Positions 28,086-33,404 are shown, counted from the first letter of the stretch. The stretch: 64,000 nt of DNA from Meghimatium bilineatum (GCA_034231615.1 CM067309.1:37847750-37911749); one strand, 5' to 3'. The notes: generated from the letters alone by a model not told the origin. Numbers and translations: made by a program.

Positions 28086-31000
28086 TACATATATATAAAT
28101 ATGTACATATGTATGTACAAGTGGAAGAATAACATCACAAGATGGACAGGTTAGTCTAGCAGAGTGCAACACAAAAACAAGAGACAGGATGTTGAAGGTT
28201 TATTGGAGTCAACCTTCGTTGCGGAGACGGCACTTGACGATGATTATGGTATGTGTACATGGTATGTGTACATCTGTGTGTATCGATGTGTATTTCTTAT
28301 GTGCATCTGTGTATGTATCTGTGCGTGCACCATATCACACATTGTTTACATTATTTGTGAAGCTGACGTCACGGATTCCCATTGCGCATGCGGAGTCAAC
28401 TATTAGCCAAATGGTAACAAACTTTCAAACATTTTAATTTATTTATTACTTTATAACAACTCCTAACCCTTACCCCACTCCCTAGTCTAAATGCTAATGT
28501 AAAAACTAATATTCCGTTTCAAATAACATACTTTAATTTTAATTACAATTTCTGCAATCACACTGCAAAGGTTAGGTAATACCTCGAGCTTAGAACAAAG
28601 GTCAGAGTGAAGAGTTGATCCGTAGTTGCGCCGCTATGTGTATACATGTGTACAATACATCTATGTGTGCAATTATGTGTACATACAATTTCAAACATGT
28701 ACCATTAACTAACCTGGGTGTGATAAATTGTCTGTGGTATTGGTAACCCCGTTTTCTTTCCACACACAGTCTGGGTCACCTAATTCTTGTCCGTTTGTCC
28801 GTCCATCTCCATCGGAATCTGTCTGACACAGTTCCTTTGTCCATTTCTAAAAATATTAACAAAATACAAATGTTATATATGTGCTATATAATCTTAAATG
28901 TGCTATATAATATTAACTGTGCTATATAATATTAACTGTGCTATATAATGTTAATTGTGATATATAATGTTAAATGTACTATGTAATGTTAAATGTGCTA
29001 TATAATATTAACTGTGCTATATAATATTAACTGTGCTATATAATGTTAAATGTGCTATATAATTGCTATACTAACATATGGGTGCGAGTCTTGGACAATA
29101 AACAAACTAGAAAGTGGGAAATTAGAGGCAATAGAGATGCGGTTCTACAGAAGAATCATGAGAATACCATGGATTGCCAGAAAAACTAATGTAGAGGTGT
29201 TGAAAGAGTCAAATGACCTTAATGAACAATATAAGAAAAAGGCAATAATCTGTTTTTGGCCACTTCATGAGACATGGAAGTTTGGAGAACATAGTCACAA
29301 CAGGCAAGATTGAAGTCAACAGAGACAATAGGGCGACAACGTGAGAAAATATTAGACCGTTTGACAACCTGACACGGCAGGGAAACAACAGCGAGCTTGA
29401 TACATAATACTGGAGGCAGAGATCTGTGGAGAGTCATGATCGCCTACGCCAACTGGCGTGACATCTGATGATGATGATGAAATGTTATAGTTACACTAAA
29501 AACTGCAATGACTTATCGTATACATGCCATATTACCGAAACAATTCCAACGATTCATTGTACATATATACTGTACTTTATACATCATCATCAGGTGTCAT
29601 GCCGGCTGGCTTAGGCGACCATGGCTCTCCACAGCGCTCTAACTACATCATTATATATCGAGATCATTGTTGTGCCCCTGCCGTGCCAGGTTGTCAAACT
29701 GTCTAATATTTTCTCACGTTGTCGCCCCCTGTCTCTGTTGCCTTCAACATTGCCTGTTGTGGCTATGTTCTCCAAATCGTACATAGAGACCAATATAGTA
29801 TTATTTTATAGGGACCAAACCCGAAATAAAGGAAAGACGAAAACGGATGTGCTGGACCTCGGACGTCCTGACCACAAGTGGCCAACCGGGGTGCAAATAA
29901 TCACAGTACTACTGTGGAACTTGCAGCACAACGTACTTCACGCTCCCCGGCGGAGATCACACGATAAATTCGTTGTGGTTACATGAGAGCGAACGCTGAA
30001 GAAGAAGACGAATCTCCTATAAATCAATGATTCTCAACTATTGCCTATGTGAGAACCACATCTTTTTGGCTGTAAATCTTTCGTAAGCAATGTAAATACT
30101 TCCAGCACTTTACCATTATTTTATCAACAGCCCAGATGCACAATTATCTACGGCGATATTTGAACACGGTACCTTGAAAATCCGAGAAAAGCTCTGTACC
30201 TTTCTGTTATAGAACCTGACAAATTATTCATACTCGGTGGACAATTGTCCGCATGTAGTCCACGCTGTGTCGTCGCTAGTTTGTAATATTGACCAATATT
30301 TGTAACACTTTTAACAATTTCTGTTCATTGTGATATTTGCTTTGAATTACCCAAGCCCCCCCCTTCTAGTTGTTGGTTGTTTCCCGACACTTCAGCTATA
30401 TCTCTTGTTGATATACAACAGATCATATTGCTATTAACACGTGATCAAATCAGAACCAATCAGATCCGATTACAAGCTGGAAAAGCCACCCTGTGTTAGA
30501 TTACGTTCAGCGACAGCAATTTATATTAATTTGATAGTTACAAAGAGCATCAACAGAAAATATACATATAAATCACCTGCTCCGCCGTATTATTTACTGA
30601 TGCTATGTCTGTCCTACAAGCCCTTGACAGCGATAAACTGCCACACCTGAAGAAAGCCATGCGAGAAGTGAGCATCCAAAGAAGGGTTGTACTACAGTGG
30701 ATACCATCCCACTGTGGCATACCAGGAAATGAAGAGGCAGACAGACTGGCGTAGGATGGAGCAACACATGAACAAAAAGACCAAGAAATCACCTACCAAA
30801 AAAAGACAATTACCACTATCTTGACAGAGCAGAGCAGGTTATTATCTTCCGCCTCAGAACTGGACACAACAGATTAAACAGCCACTTAAATAGACTAAGA
30901 TTGGTCCCATCACCACTGTGCCTTTGTGGGCACCAGCACAGACAGCTGAACATATCGTGCAAGACTGCAATACACTAAACCAGTTAAGGGAAGAACACTG

Positions 31001-31787
31001 GCCCACAGAGATGGATATCCACAGAAAGATGTATGGGAGCACTGAGGAGCTTTCAAATACAGCAGCATTTATTAAGAAAACAGAACTTGCTGTGTAGACA
31101 TGTCAAACTCCGAACGAAAAGAAGAAGTAGACCTGCTCCGCCGAAGACGGATGTGTCGGGCGATTGGCACAAATAAAACGGCGAAACAACGCATTTTCAT
31201 TCTCCGGACTACATCCTGTTGGATGGTCCTGCTACAAGGGAGAACCAGCGAGAGTTTGAGAATAAACGCTGAAGAAGATGAATAACCTGCGAAACTCAAA
31301 GAAAGAATATATAGTTATAAATAGTTCCAGCATGCGGCGTGGTGAGAGAATAGCTCAATTAGCGAACGCAACTTTGTATTAATAACACACGGAATCTTGT
31401 ATTAGAATTCAATGTCATGTAAAAATGTTTGCTGAAAAGTAACAGTAACTACAAGATCAGAACAAAGAAGACTGGACAGTAGAAAAGTAACAGTAATTAC
31501 AAGATAAGAACAAAGAAGACTGGACAGTAGAAAAGTAACAGTTACTACAAGATCAGAACAAAGAAGACTGGACAGTAGAAAGGTAAACAAAACTTACGTG
31601 TCCAGCTACAACAAAGTCAAGACCAAAATTATTTCTGGAACCAGTGCCTTCATGTTTGAAATGACCGACTCCTTCCCAAATCTTTCCTGGTTTACATGGA
31701 AGCGGAACTGATGCACCATTTGGTATTTTATGTTGGTATATCTTGTATGGTGCAACGCATTGAAGGAATGAAACCATTAGAAGAAAT
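4282..31787 (-). CDS. Gene A: temptin-copper monooxygenase fusion, 10 exons seen
   Basis: Spliced gene read from ten exons with AG/GT borders and compatible phases; together they give 515 codons plus a stop. Visible residues 1-152 are a temptin module ([34 protein letters not shown]). Residues about 153-297 match the N-terminal and 298-500 the C-terminal copper type II monooxygenase domain (DBH, MOXD, PHM family). All expected copper ligands are present: HHM (about 208), VHWNNP (about 271), HMHYAG (about 347) and the Met of SDEMC (about 424). The family hydroxylates a carbon using copper, ascorbate and oxygen. A hydrophobic start ([10 protein letters not shown]) suggests secretion. The start-codon exon is upstream of 31787 and was not found. 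Introns reach 6.8 kb because of LINE, SINE and satellite insertions. The substrate cannot be inferred; the temptin module suggests, but does not show, a role in chemical signalling. Confidence 0.9.
4545..4860. repeat. AT-rich degenerate repeat in gene A intron 9
   Basis: AAAACATTAAAAACTTAAAT-like blocks recur about five times. Confidence 0.5.
4955..5130 (+). repeat. GAT/GGT-rich imperfect microsatellite
   Basis: (GATGAT) and GGTGATGTT-like units; the Met/Val-rich reading frame across it is an artefact. Confidence 0.7.
5200..6310 (-). pseudogene. Tc1/mariner-type transposase remnant
   Basis: The minus strand encodes [44 protein letters not shown], matching the Tc1 transposase pattern of QDNARPHTA followed by LSPDLNPIEHLWD. 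The catalytic Asp of QDNA is Asn here. Farther upstream, LLHDAALW and [10 protein letters not shown] fit the N-terminal half. There are several stops and frame breaks and no terminal inverted repeats were identified, so it is inactive. It lies in intron 9 of gene A. Confidence 0.75.
6320..6660. other. Gene A intron 9, no feature seen
   Basis: AT-rich with no repeat or motif recognised. Confidence 0.4.
6663..6735 (-). repeat. Duplicated 3' end of gene A exon 9 with donor
   Basis: A second copy of the sequence at 6740-6812, offset by 77 bp. It still encodes [15 protein letters not shown] followed by GTAAGC, so a second potential donor stands at 6680. It lacks an acceptor of its own and is most likely intronic. 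Confidence 0.85.
6757..6942 (-). CDS. Gene A exon 9: C-terminal copper domain, PGDE and Met ligand
   Basis: 186 bp, acceptor TTTATCAG, donor GTCAG|GTAAGC, phase 2 in and out. It encodes [20 protein letters not shown], then [17 protein letters not shown] and [18 protein letters not shown] and the Met of SDEMC (third ligand of the second copper site) are diagnostic. NRT gives one candidate N-glycosylation site. The upstream frame stays open to 7082, but the acceptor at 6943 and the family alignment place the exon start at 6942. Its 3' end with donor is duplicated 77 bp downstream. Confidence 0.9.
7190..8135 (+). mobile_element. LINE family B-like copy (RT to C-terminus)
   Basis: Encodes [20 protein letters not shown] with the catalytic FADD box, [11 protein letters not shown], then after stops and indels [29 protein letters not shown] and [15 protein letters not shown]. 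It is a 5'-truncated, inactive non-LTR retrotransposon and ends in GAATGAATGAA. It lies in intron 8 of gene A. Confidence 0.8.
8136..8405. other. Gene A intron 8, no feature seen
   Basis: AT-rich, with a C11 run near 8366. Confidence 0.4.
8410..8615 (+). repeat. Diverged 34-bp minisatellite units
   Basis: Units resembling ACACAATCATGAATTAGTG and TTATTATCTTGCAGA, older relatives of the clean array at 9645-9875. Confidence 0.6.
8620..8990 (+). mobile_element. LINE family F fragment, RT thumb part
   Basis: Encodes [50 protein letters not shown] and then RIDAFEM. It breaks off at an ATAGAAAT-rich stretch. Confidence 0.75.
9010..9130 (+). repeat. 34-bp minisatellite relatives beside exon 8
   Basis: TCATTAATCGAAACAA repeated three to four times within older ATCATAAATTAGTGGTT units. 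Similar ATCATGAATTA units lie on the other side of exon 8 at 9298-9355. Confidence 0.6.
9164..9263 (-). CDS. Gene A exon 8: C-terminal copper domain, beta segment
   Basis: 100 bp, acceptor GTCTTTCGCAG, donor CTATT|GTAAGT, phase 1 in and 2 out. It encodes [20 protein letters not shown] and [13 protein letters not shown], matching the family stretch between HMH and PGDE, which typically has a charged loop followed by a YD-x-N/S-P motif. Exons 7 and 9 join it without a frame break. It lies in DNA derived from a 34-bp minisatellite, with LINE fragments on both sides. Confidence 0.82.
9372..9640 (+). mobile_element. LINE family F, 3'-terminal part
   Basis: Encodes [46 protein letters not shown] and [11 protein letters not shown], then GATGATAATGATAATG. 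The same terminus occurs at 28110-28250 and 46225-46500. Confidence 0.8.
9645..9875 (+). repeat. 34-bp minisatellite
   Basis: About six units of ATTGTTATCTTGTCGACACA plus ATCATGCATTAGTG. Confidence 0.9.
9892..9950. repeat. AT/ATAC microsatellite
   Basis: (TA)n with TACATACATATACACA interruption. Confidence 0.85.
10040..10130 (-). mobile_element. tRNA-like SINE head
   Basis: The minus strand reads GAGGTAGTGGTTAAGCCGTT, an A-box-like start, then a decayed B-box region. It is similar to 10735-10830. Confidence 0.4.
10126..10265. repeat. GAT and GA microsatellites
   Basis: (ATGATGATGGTA)n then (GA)n. Confidence 0.9.
10270..10675. other. Gene A intron 7, nothing firm
   Basis: A short SINE-2-like piece (TTTAGTCGCCTCCTGCGACA) lies near 10450; the rest is unassigned. 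Confidence 0.35.
10735..10830 (-). mobile_element. tRNA-derived SINE head
   Basis: The minus strand has GGAGTAATGGTTAAGACA (A-box-like) and, about 45 bases on, GGGTTCAATGCC (B-box-like), the spacing of a pol III promoter. No intact tRNA fold is claimed. Confidence 0.5.
10885..11930 (-). mobile_element. LINE family G, RT and C-terminus, interrupted
   Basis: The minus strand encodes [20 protein letters not shown] (RT motif), [28 protein letters not shown] and, at the end, [35 protein letters not shown]. It contains stops and frame breaks. The 3' tail of another LINE (11630-11745) is embedded in it. Confidence 0.8.
11630..11745 (+). mobile_element. LINE-RH 3' tail fragment nested in family G
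   Basis: About 90 bp match the ends of 19959-20487 and 30597-31127: ATACAGCAGCATTTATTAAG, CTTGCTGTGTAGACATGTCA, then CGAACGAGAAGAAGAAGAAG. Confidence 0.75.
11931..12247. other. Gene A intron 7, LINE-like remnants
   Basis: The plus strand has weak resemblance to the end of a LINE ([13 protein letters not shown] near 12000). The rest is unassigned. Confidence 0.4.
12248..12414 (-). CDS. Gene A exon 7: C-terminal copper domain, CuM site (HMH)
   Basis: 167 bp found by reading for the missing His-X-His exon. Acceptor CGTTATTTCAG, donor GCTG|GTGAGT, phase 2 in and 1 out, exactly as exons 6 and 8 require. It encodes [19 protein letters not shown], then [14 protein letters not shown] and [12 protein letters not shown]. 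The CxxxC pair and the HMH motif are hallmarks of the second copper site, where HxH supplies two ligands. No conserved in-frame alternative was seen. Confidence 0.85.
12490..12800 (+). repeat. 68-bp minisatellite in gene A intron 6
   Basis: About 4.5 diverged units built on GTAGACTAGTTCTGAA and CATGTCAC-TCACTGTCACAT. Confidence 0.8.
12960..13100 (-). mobile_element. Possible tRNA-like SINE head
   Basis: The minus strand has GCCGGTTCGAATCTC (a good B box) with a plausible but weak A box upstream. Confidence 0.3.
13434..13500 (+). mobile_element. Possible tRNA-like SINE head
   Basis: AGTTGATAGTGAGCTTGC resembles an A box and GCAGGTTCGAAACC a B box, with suitable spacing. Confidence 0.4.
13665..13875 (-). 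mobile_element. SINE-1 copy in gene A intron 6
   Basis: The minus strand carries the diverged SINE-1 body (TCGGATGTGT, ATTTCCGTTCTGTAGACTA, CATGGTTCTGCTACAAGAGA, GGGAGTTTGAGA). Gene B has the same element at the same intron position (63255-63465). Confidence 0.75.
13890..13966 (-). CDS. Gene A exon 6: third CuH histidine (VHWNNP)
   Basis: 77 bp, acceptor CCTTCTCTAG, donor AAATT|GTGAGT, phase 0 in and 2 out. It encodes [20 protein letters not shown] followed by HYTPK. Together with the end of exon 5 this gives QVHWNNP, where DBH and PHM relatives have QVHYNNP or QVHYGD-like sequence; the His is the third ligand of the first copper site. Same length and phase as gene B exon 6. The preceding intron is 6.8 kb because of a LINE and the 49-bp satellite. 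Confidence 0.9.
13975..14875. other. Gene A intron 5, mostly unassigned
   Basis: AT-rich. It holds a short TACC/TATC microsatellite at 14394-14425 and two copies of an approximately 75-bp block (AAGTAGAAT-TTTCCTCCCC-ATATATTACTTT) between 14488 and 14605. Confidence 0.5.
14885..15055 (+). mobile_element. SINE-1 copy
   Basis: CGAAGACGGATGTGTTGGGC, GCGCAAATAAAACGG, GACACAACGCATTTCC, GGACTACATCCTGCTGGAAA, GGGAGTTGGAGAATGAACGC, tail AAGAAGAAGAAG. Confidence 0.85.
15062..15320 (+). repeat. 59-bp minisatellite
   Basis: About 4.5 units containing TTTGGAACGAAACAAATG and CCTAGTAAAATTCTTACACA. One half-unit also lies before the SINE-1 copy, at 14850-14878, so the SINE sits inside the array. Confidence 0.9.
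15655..18400. repeat. 49-bp satellite derived from a LINE end
   Basis: About 56 units of CTTGGCACATAAGGCAGATG, TCATAGCTCTCCATGCTTGT plus CGATCCACG (49 bp), or a 44-bp variant ending CAAG at both array edges. On the minus strand the unit reads [19 protein letters not shown], the last codons of the LINE that directly follows. Variants (AAGGCAG/AGGGTAG, GCTCT/ACTCT) recur in blocks. Confidence 0.95.
18385..19690 (-). mobile_element. LINE family B, RT domain to C-terminus
   Basis: The minus strand encodes [13 protein letters not shown], then (after a poly-C frame slip) [112 protein letters not shown] (FADD box) and finally [16 protein letters not shown] and [17 protein letters not shown]. This is a non-LTR retrotransposon without its endonuclease half. 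Frame breaks after GVKQ make it inactive. It lies in intron 5 of gene A. Confidence 0.9.
19959..20487 (+). mobile_element. LINE-RH copy (RNase H end) with target duplication
   Basis: 5'-truncated. It encodes [35 protein letters not shown] (RNase H), [55 protein letters not shown]. It is flanked by ATAGCAGCAGT at 19948-19958 and 20488-20498, a perfect 11-bp target-site duplication. Confidence 0.88.
20595..20722 (+). repeat. 125-bp direct repeat, copy 1 (beside exon 5)
   Basis: Matches 21203-21330 with few differences, including GAACCACTGATTCCTAGATA and GGTTGTAAACACATTTTATG. Confidence 0.85.
20788..20951 (-). CDS. Gene A exon 5: copper monooxygenase N-terminal domain, middle
   Basis: 164 bp, acceptor TTATTTCAG, donor ATTCAG|GTAAAG, phase 1 in and 0 out. 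It encodes [34 protein letters not shown] and [11 protein letters not shown], matching the disulfide-rich middle of the N-terminal copper domain. The protein continues directly into VHWNNP of exon 6. The exon lies between two copies of a 125-bp direct repeat. Confidence 0.92.
21040..21180. mobile_element. tRNA-like SINE in gene A intron 4
   Basis: GAGATTTGAACACCTCCAGT and a later CGACTCAGGTTGCGAGGCGA correspond to tRNA-like arms. A related sequence is in intron 4 of gene B at 60020-60115, in mirror orientation. Confidence 0.5.
21203..21330 (+). repeat. 125-bp direct repeat, copy 2
   Basis: Second copy in the same orientation; exon 5 of gene A lies between the copies. Confidence 0.85.
21335..22110. 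other. Gene A intron 4, AT-rich, nothing seen
   Basis: No repeat or domain recognised. Confidence 0.4.
22115..22205 (-). mobile_element. SINE-2 tail fragment
   Basis: Starts CTTCTTCTTCTGCATTCATT, TCTCAAACTCCTGCAGATTA, GGAGAACGGAATGC, GTGTCATGG, the reverse of the SINE-2 3' part. Confidence 0.7.
22195..22300 (+). repeat. Two-copy 65-bp repeat
   Basis: GTCGACACAT-ATTGTAACGTTGTAGC appears twice. Confidence 0.7.
22305..22625 (+). mobile_element. LINE family G 3' fragment, decayed
   Basis: The end matches the family terminus (GGGACAACTTGCTC, CTACGTTCTGGAAAGAATAT, GTCACCTGATGATGAT) with frame breaks. Confidence 0.6.
22725..23455 (+). repeat. 31-bp minisatellite with higher-order pattern
   Basis: About 24 units of CACATGCTGAAGGACATACA, GAATCAGTTGC, with shorter CACATGTTGGACATACATAA units. 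A multi-unit block including CACTTGCTAAAGGAATACAT recurs three times (about 22895, 23040, 23250). Confidence 0.9.
23523..23740. other. Conserved part of intron 4 shared with gene B
   Basis: The reverse complement matches 59014-59345 of gene B (CCAAATGGCGC, CAATTCTCCAGG, AGACCAATCTAAGAG). In gene B a block of about 58 bp is tripled. Confidence 0.75.
23741..24190 (+). mobile_element. LINE-RH2 insertion in gene A only
   Basis: Encodes [35 protein letters not shown] (RNase H-type ending), then [20 protein letters not shown] and [13 protein letters not shown]. It is flanked by ACCCTAAACT at 23731-23740 and 24191-24200. Gene B keeps the uninterrupted site at 59002-59014, so this is a post-duplication insertion. 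Confidence 0.85.
24237..24428 (-). CDS. Gene A exon 4: copper monooxygenase N-terminal domain, CuH site (HHM)
   Basis: 192 bp, acceptor TTCTGACAG, donor ACAG|GTAAGT, phase 1 in and out. It encodes [20 protein letters not shown], then [14 protein letters not shown] and [10 protein letters not shown]. The HHM pair supplies two of the three His ligands of the first copper site in PHM and DBH, and the Cys of YEC and FGC are typical disulfide partners. Seven of 64 residues differ from gene B by eye. Confidence 0.93.
24445..24645 (+). mobile_element. LINE family H fragment
   Basis: Encodes [20 protein letters not shown], a decayed match to VTLYKTIIIPSLCYQ in 51555-52100. The corresponding intron of gene B has the related piece at 58590-58765. 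Confidence 0.5.
24650..24880. repeat. AAC-rich minisatellite, about 54-bp period
   Basis: Units of ACTCAACAACTCACAACTAA and ACAACGCATAATTCAACAAC, four copies. Confidence 0.85.
24960..25185 (-). mobile_element. LINE family G 3' end fragment
   Basis: The minus strand matches the family terminus ([15 protein letters not shown], then FWKE). Within it TTATTCTTTCCAGAAC is triplicated at 24982-25035. Confidence 0.65.
25190..25345 (+). mobile_element. tRNA-like element in intron 3, shared with gene B
   Basis: GGATGCACAATTACCCGCGG, CTTTGAACCCGGTAC, GGCTATAGTTTGAAAATGGC. The same element in mirror orientation lies at 57760-57920, in the same intron of gene B, so it predates the duplication. A shorter relative is at 30125-30175. 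Confidence 0.65.
25350..25795 (-). mobile_element. LINE family H fragment in intron 3
   Basis: The minus strand encodes [60 protein letters not shown]. The plus-strand copy at 51555-52100 has the same protein. Confidence 0.8.
25928..26062 (-). CDS. Gene A exon 3: linker between temptin and monooxygenase
   Basis: 135 bp, acceptor TTCTACAG, donor CCAG|GTTGGA, phase 1 in and out. The exon starts with the Ile-Cys that follows LSHPG in temptin, then has HWNSPQCMQ, a basic stretch, and [17 protein letters not shown]. Four Cys suggest two further disulfides. The donor GTTGGA is weaker than the GTAAGA of gene B but lies at exactly the same place. It joins the temptin module to the enzyme domain. Confidence 0.9.
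26125..26455 (-). mobile_element. LINE family A copy in intron 2
   Basis: The minus strand has KFEAIEM-, [13 protein letters not shown] and a decayed end corresponding to RAMTAYATRHGT. It is 5'-truncated and absent at the corresponding place in gene B. Confidence 0.7.
26465..26600. other. Intron 2 segment shared with gene B
   Basis: The reverse complement of ATTATGTCCAGGATGGCATA occurs in gene B at 56908-56935. Confidence 0.5.
26600..27120 (+). repeat. 20-bp minisatellite with 180-bp higher-order block
   Basis: About 25 units of TTTGTTAGTTTGTTTATGAA. A block with GGTCGTGAATTTGTTAATTT and the odd unit ATTGTGTTAG recurs at about 26782 and 26962. Confidence 0.9.
27130..27510 (-). mobile_element. 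LINE-RH3 3' end (left arm of palindrome)
   Basis: The minus strand encodes [58 protein letters not shown] and FIKETELQI then stop. It is the C-terminal region after RNase H, with a Cys/His pattern. Confidence 0.8.
27261..27927. repeat. Near-perfect large inverted repeat (foldback)
   Basis: Left arm 27261-27600 and right arm 27603-27927 are reverse complements apart from a small deletion near 27770; there is practically no spacer (centre around TTTGTGAATTAATACACAAA). Both arms contain LINE-RH3 coding sequence. Confidence 0.9.
27993..28090. repeat. TA microsatellite
   Basis: About 80 bp of pure (TA)n then TACATATATAC. Confidence 0.97.
28110..28255 (+). mobile_element. LINE family F 3' end
   Basis: Encodes [12 protein letters not shown] and, in another frame, [12 protein letters not shown] sequence; ends CACTTGACGATGATTATG. 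Confidence 0.7.
28255..28710. other. Gene A intron 2, nothing firm
   Basis: Short GTATGTGTACAT repeats at 28245-28335; the rest is unassigned. Confidence 0.4.
28714..28846 (-). CDS. Gene A exon 2: temptin DSDGDG segment
   Basis: 133 bp, acceptor ATTTTTAG, donor CCCAG|GTTAGT, phase 0 in and phase 1 out. It encodes [20 protein letters not shown], then ELGDPDCVW and ends [20 protein letters not shown] resembles a calcium-binding or thrombospondin type 3-like loop and is the temptin hallmark; the two Cys (ELCQ, PDCVW) fit the family disulfide. Unlike gene B, the exon end is not amplified here; only one donor copy follows. Confidence 0.92.
28865..29062. repeat. 19-bp minisatellite in gene A intron 1
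   Basis: About ten units of GTGCTATATAATATTAACT. Confidence 0.9.
29063..29475 (+). mobile_element. LINE family A copy
   Basis: Encodes [40 protein letters not shown], then frame breaks to [12 protein letters not shown] sequence; ends GATGATGATGA. It is inserted in the 19-bp minisatellite. Confidence 0.8.
29590..29800 (-). mobile_element. LINE family A 3' end
   Basis: The minus strand encodes [34 protein letters not shown] and RALWRAMVA. Confidence 0.8.
29840..30010 (+). mobile_element. SINE-1 copy, diverged
   Basis: GACGAAAACGGATGTGCTGG, GCACAACGTACTTCACG, GAGCGAACGCTGAAGAAGAA. Confidence 0.6.
30011..30596. other. Gene A intron 1, nothing firm
   Basis: Contains a short relative of the intron 3 tRNA-like element at 30125-30175; otherwise unassigned. 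Confidence 0.4.
30597..31127 (+). mobile_element. LINE-RH copy (RNase H end)
   Basis: Encodes [50 protein letters not shown], then [20 protein letters not shown] and [20 protein letters not shown]. It has a stop after RLA and a deletion. Tail CGAACGAAAAGAAGAAG. Confidence 0.88.
31130..31290 (+). mobile_element. SINE-1 copy
   Basis: CGAAGACGGATGTGTCGGGC, GGCACAAATAAAACGGCGA, GGACTACATCCTGTTGGA, GAGTTTGAGAATAAACGCTG. It follows the LINE-RH tail directly. Confidence 0.88.
31425..31585 (-). repeat. 48-bp minisatellite in gene A intron 1, 3-4 copies
   Basis: On the minus strand, units of TTTTCTACTGTCCAGTCTTC then TTTGTTCTGATCTTGTAGTT. The same unit is amplified at the same place in gene B. Confidence 0.92.
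31598..31787 (-). CDS. Gene A exon 1 (first seen): temptin N-terminal part
   Basis: 190 bp, acceptor TTCTTGCAG, donor CAC|GTAAGT, entering in phase 2 and leaving in phase 0. It encodes [10 protein letters not shown], a likely signal-peptide core, then [30 protein letters not shown] and [13 protein letters not shown], which are the conserved first half of the temptin Cys/Cys domain. The internal Met at residue 4 leaves too short a leader to be the preferred start, so a small upstream exon with the start codon is expected. Directly behind the donor lies a 48-bp minisatellite that gene B shares. Confidence 0.9.
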
Positions 31788-31839
31788 CTGCAAGAAAAAC
31801 ATAAATTCGTAAAGTTTTTCTCAATTAAAATAAGAACTT

Positions 31840-31965
31840 TTGATAATATTTGGTTTTGATAATAGTTGGTTTTGATAATATTTGGTTTTGATAATAGTTG
31901 GTTTTGATAATAGTTGGTTTTGATAATAGTTGTTTGTGATAATATTTGGTTTTGATAAAACTGCA
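31840..31965. repeat. Short repeat 5' of gene A exon 1
   Basis: About seven units of TTTTGATAATAGTTGG. Gene B has the reverse complement at 53645-53735. Confidence 0.85.
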
Positions 31966-31997
31966 AAAAATAATTTATCAAATTACTACTAGAAAAT

Positions 31998-32280
31998 GTT
32001 TGTTACCGGGACCGGAAATGTATTATTCCGTGTTACCGGGGCAGGAAATGTAAATTCCGTGTTACCGGGACCGGAAATGTATTATTCTGTGTTACCGGTA
32101 CCGGGAATGTATTATTCCGTGTTACCGGTACCGGAAATGTATTATTCTGTGTTACCGGGACCGGAAATGTATTATTATGTGTTACCGGGACCGGAAATGT
32201 ATTATTCTGTGTTACCGGGACAGGAAATATATTATTTCGTATTTGCGGGACGGGTAATTTATTACTCTATGTTACCCGAC
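31998..32280. repeat. 30-bp minisatellite 5' of gene A
   Basis: About nine units of GTTACCGGGACCGGAAATGT plus ATTATTCTGT. Four to five related units in reverse complement lie 5' of gene B at 53475-53600. Confidence 0.9.
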
Positions 32281-32299
32281 GACCTTGCGAAACTTCAAT

Positions 32300-32710
32300 A
32301 TCAATCAATCAATAAAACCCATAACCCTTCAGGGTCGTAGGGGTACCACATTGGAAGCTTCAGCACACAGAGTCCTCCAGCGAATTCTATCCTCAGCGAT
32401 GCGGATGAGTGTGGAAATATCTAGCCCTGTCCATTCCTTGATGTTGTCTGTCCATGTCTTTATTTGCCCTCCTCTGCTTCTTCCACCAACGACAGTTCCC
32501 TGCAGTATTGTTTTTGACAAGGAATCGTGCCTGCATACATGTCCGAACCATGCTAGTTTTCGTCGTTTCACTATTGAAAGCAATGGCTCTTGGAACCTGC
32601 ACACATCTCTACTTTATTTCTTACGTACACATTGGTCTTATGTTCCCTATAGGAAATTCGTAGAATTCTTCTGTAGCATTTATACTCGAAATCTTCTCTC
32701 CATGTCCGCA
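32300..32710 (-). mobile_element. LINE family D C-terminal part
   Basis: The minus strand encodes [56 protein letters not shown] and VVPLRP. WFGH and the W-DNIKEWT pattern are typical LINE C-termini. Confidence 0.82.
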
Positions 32711-32714
32711 GTGA

Positions 32715-32880
32715 GTGCGTAACTTAGACAACGATGGATAGATGACATCAGAGAAATATTAGAACGCCAAGGCTGAACTATGGCAGCAGCATCACAGTTA
32801 ACTAAAGAAAGAAGACTTCGTAACGCCCGTAGCAAATACGGAAATAACAAGACAAGACATGATAACAGTTAATGCTATAA
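32715..32880 (+). mobile_element. LINE family E 3' fragment
   Basis: Encodes LRQRWIDDIREILERQG, then MAAASQLTKERRLRNARSKY. It is joined head to head with family D at about 32712. Confidence 0.55.
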
Positions 32881-33140
32881 TAATTTTAATTTAGAATTGG
32901 GTGACTATAGTATTCGAAGATGGTACGATGTTTATACTCACTGGTTCATCAATGATTAAGTTCTACACACATCCTAGTACAAGATTAATCGATCTATCTA
33001 CGTTTTATACCATTGGAAAGTTACATATAACACAGATTATACAATCAAATCTGACACTGTGACGAATCGCTGCTTATTGTGTTCAACTGTGCGCGTGAGT
33101 GTGCGTGCGCAAGAAAACTTGAGTATATTGTCTATTGTCT
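32881..33140. other. Intergenic, nothing seen
   Basis: AT-rich, no motif recognised. Confidence 0.4.
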
Positions 33141-33149
33141 GTCCTCAGG

Positions 33150-33400
33150 TGAATGATGGTTGATCGTTTTCACACTTGCTGTTAAGCGTAGGAGTGGGAG
33201 TTTAAGCTGTTGTTCCAAGGCCAGATGAGTCACCCTTGGTTTCATTAAGTCCATATGTGTCCAAGGTTATCTTGATGTTTTCTAACCACCGTTTTCATGG
33301 TCTTCCTTTGGCTTTACGCTCGGATAATCTTTTGTTATATGCTCGTATTGGCATTTGGTTTGGGTTCATTCTCATAAGGTGACCGAACAATCTGTTTGTT
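33150..33400 (-). mobile_element. Probable LINE fragment
   Basis: The minus strand has KTVVRKHQDNLGHIWT and, farther upstream, a weak NEPKPNANTSI stretch. The family is uncertain. Confidence 0.4.
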
Positions 33401-33404
33401 TTGC

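Noticed and set aside
27902..28172. Ile/Tyr repeat protein
   Set aside because: Artefact of a (TA)n microsatellite.
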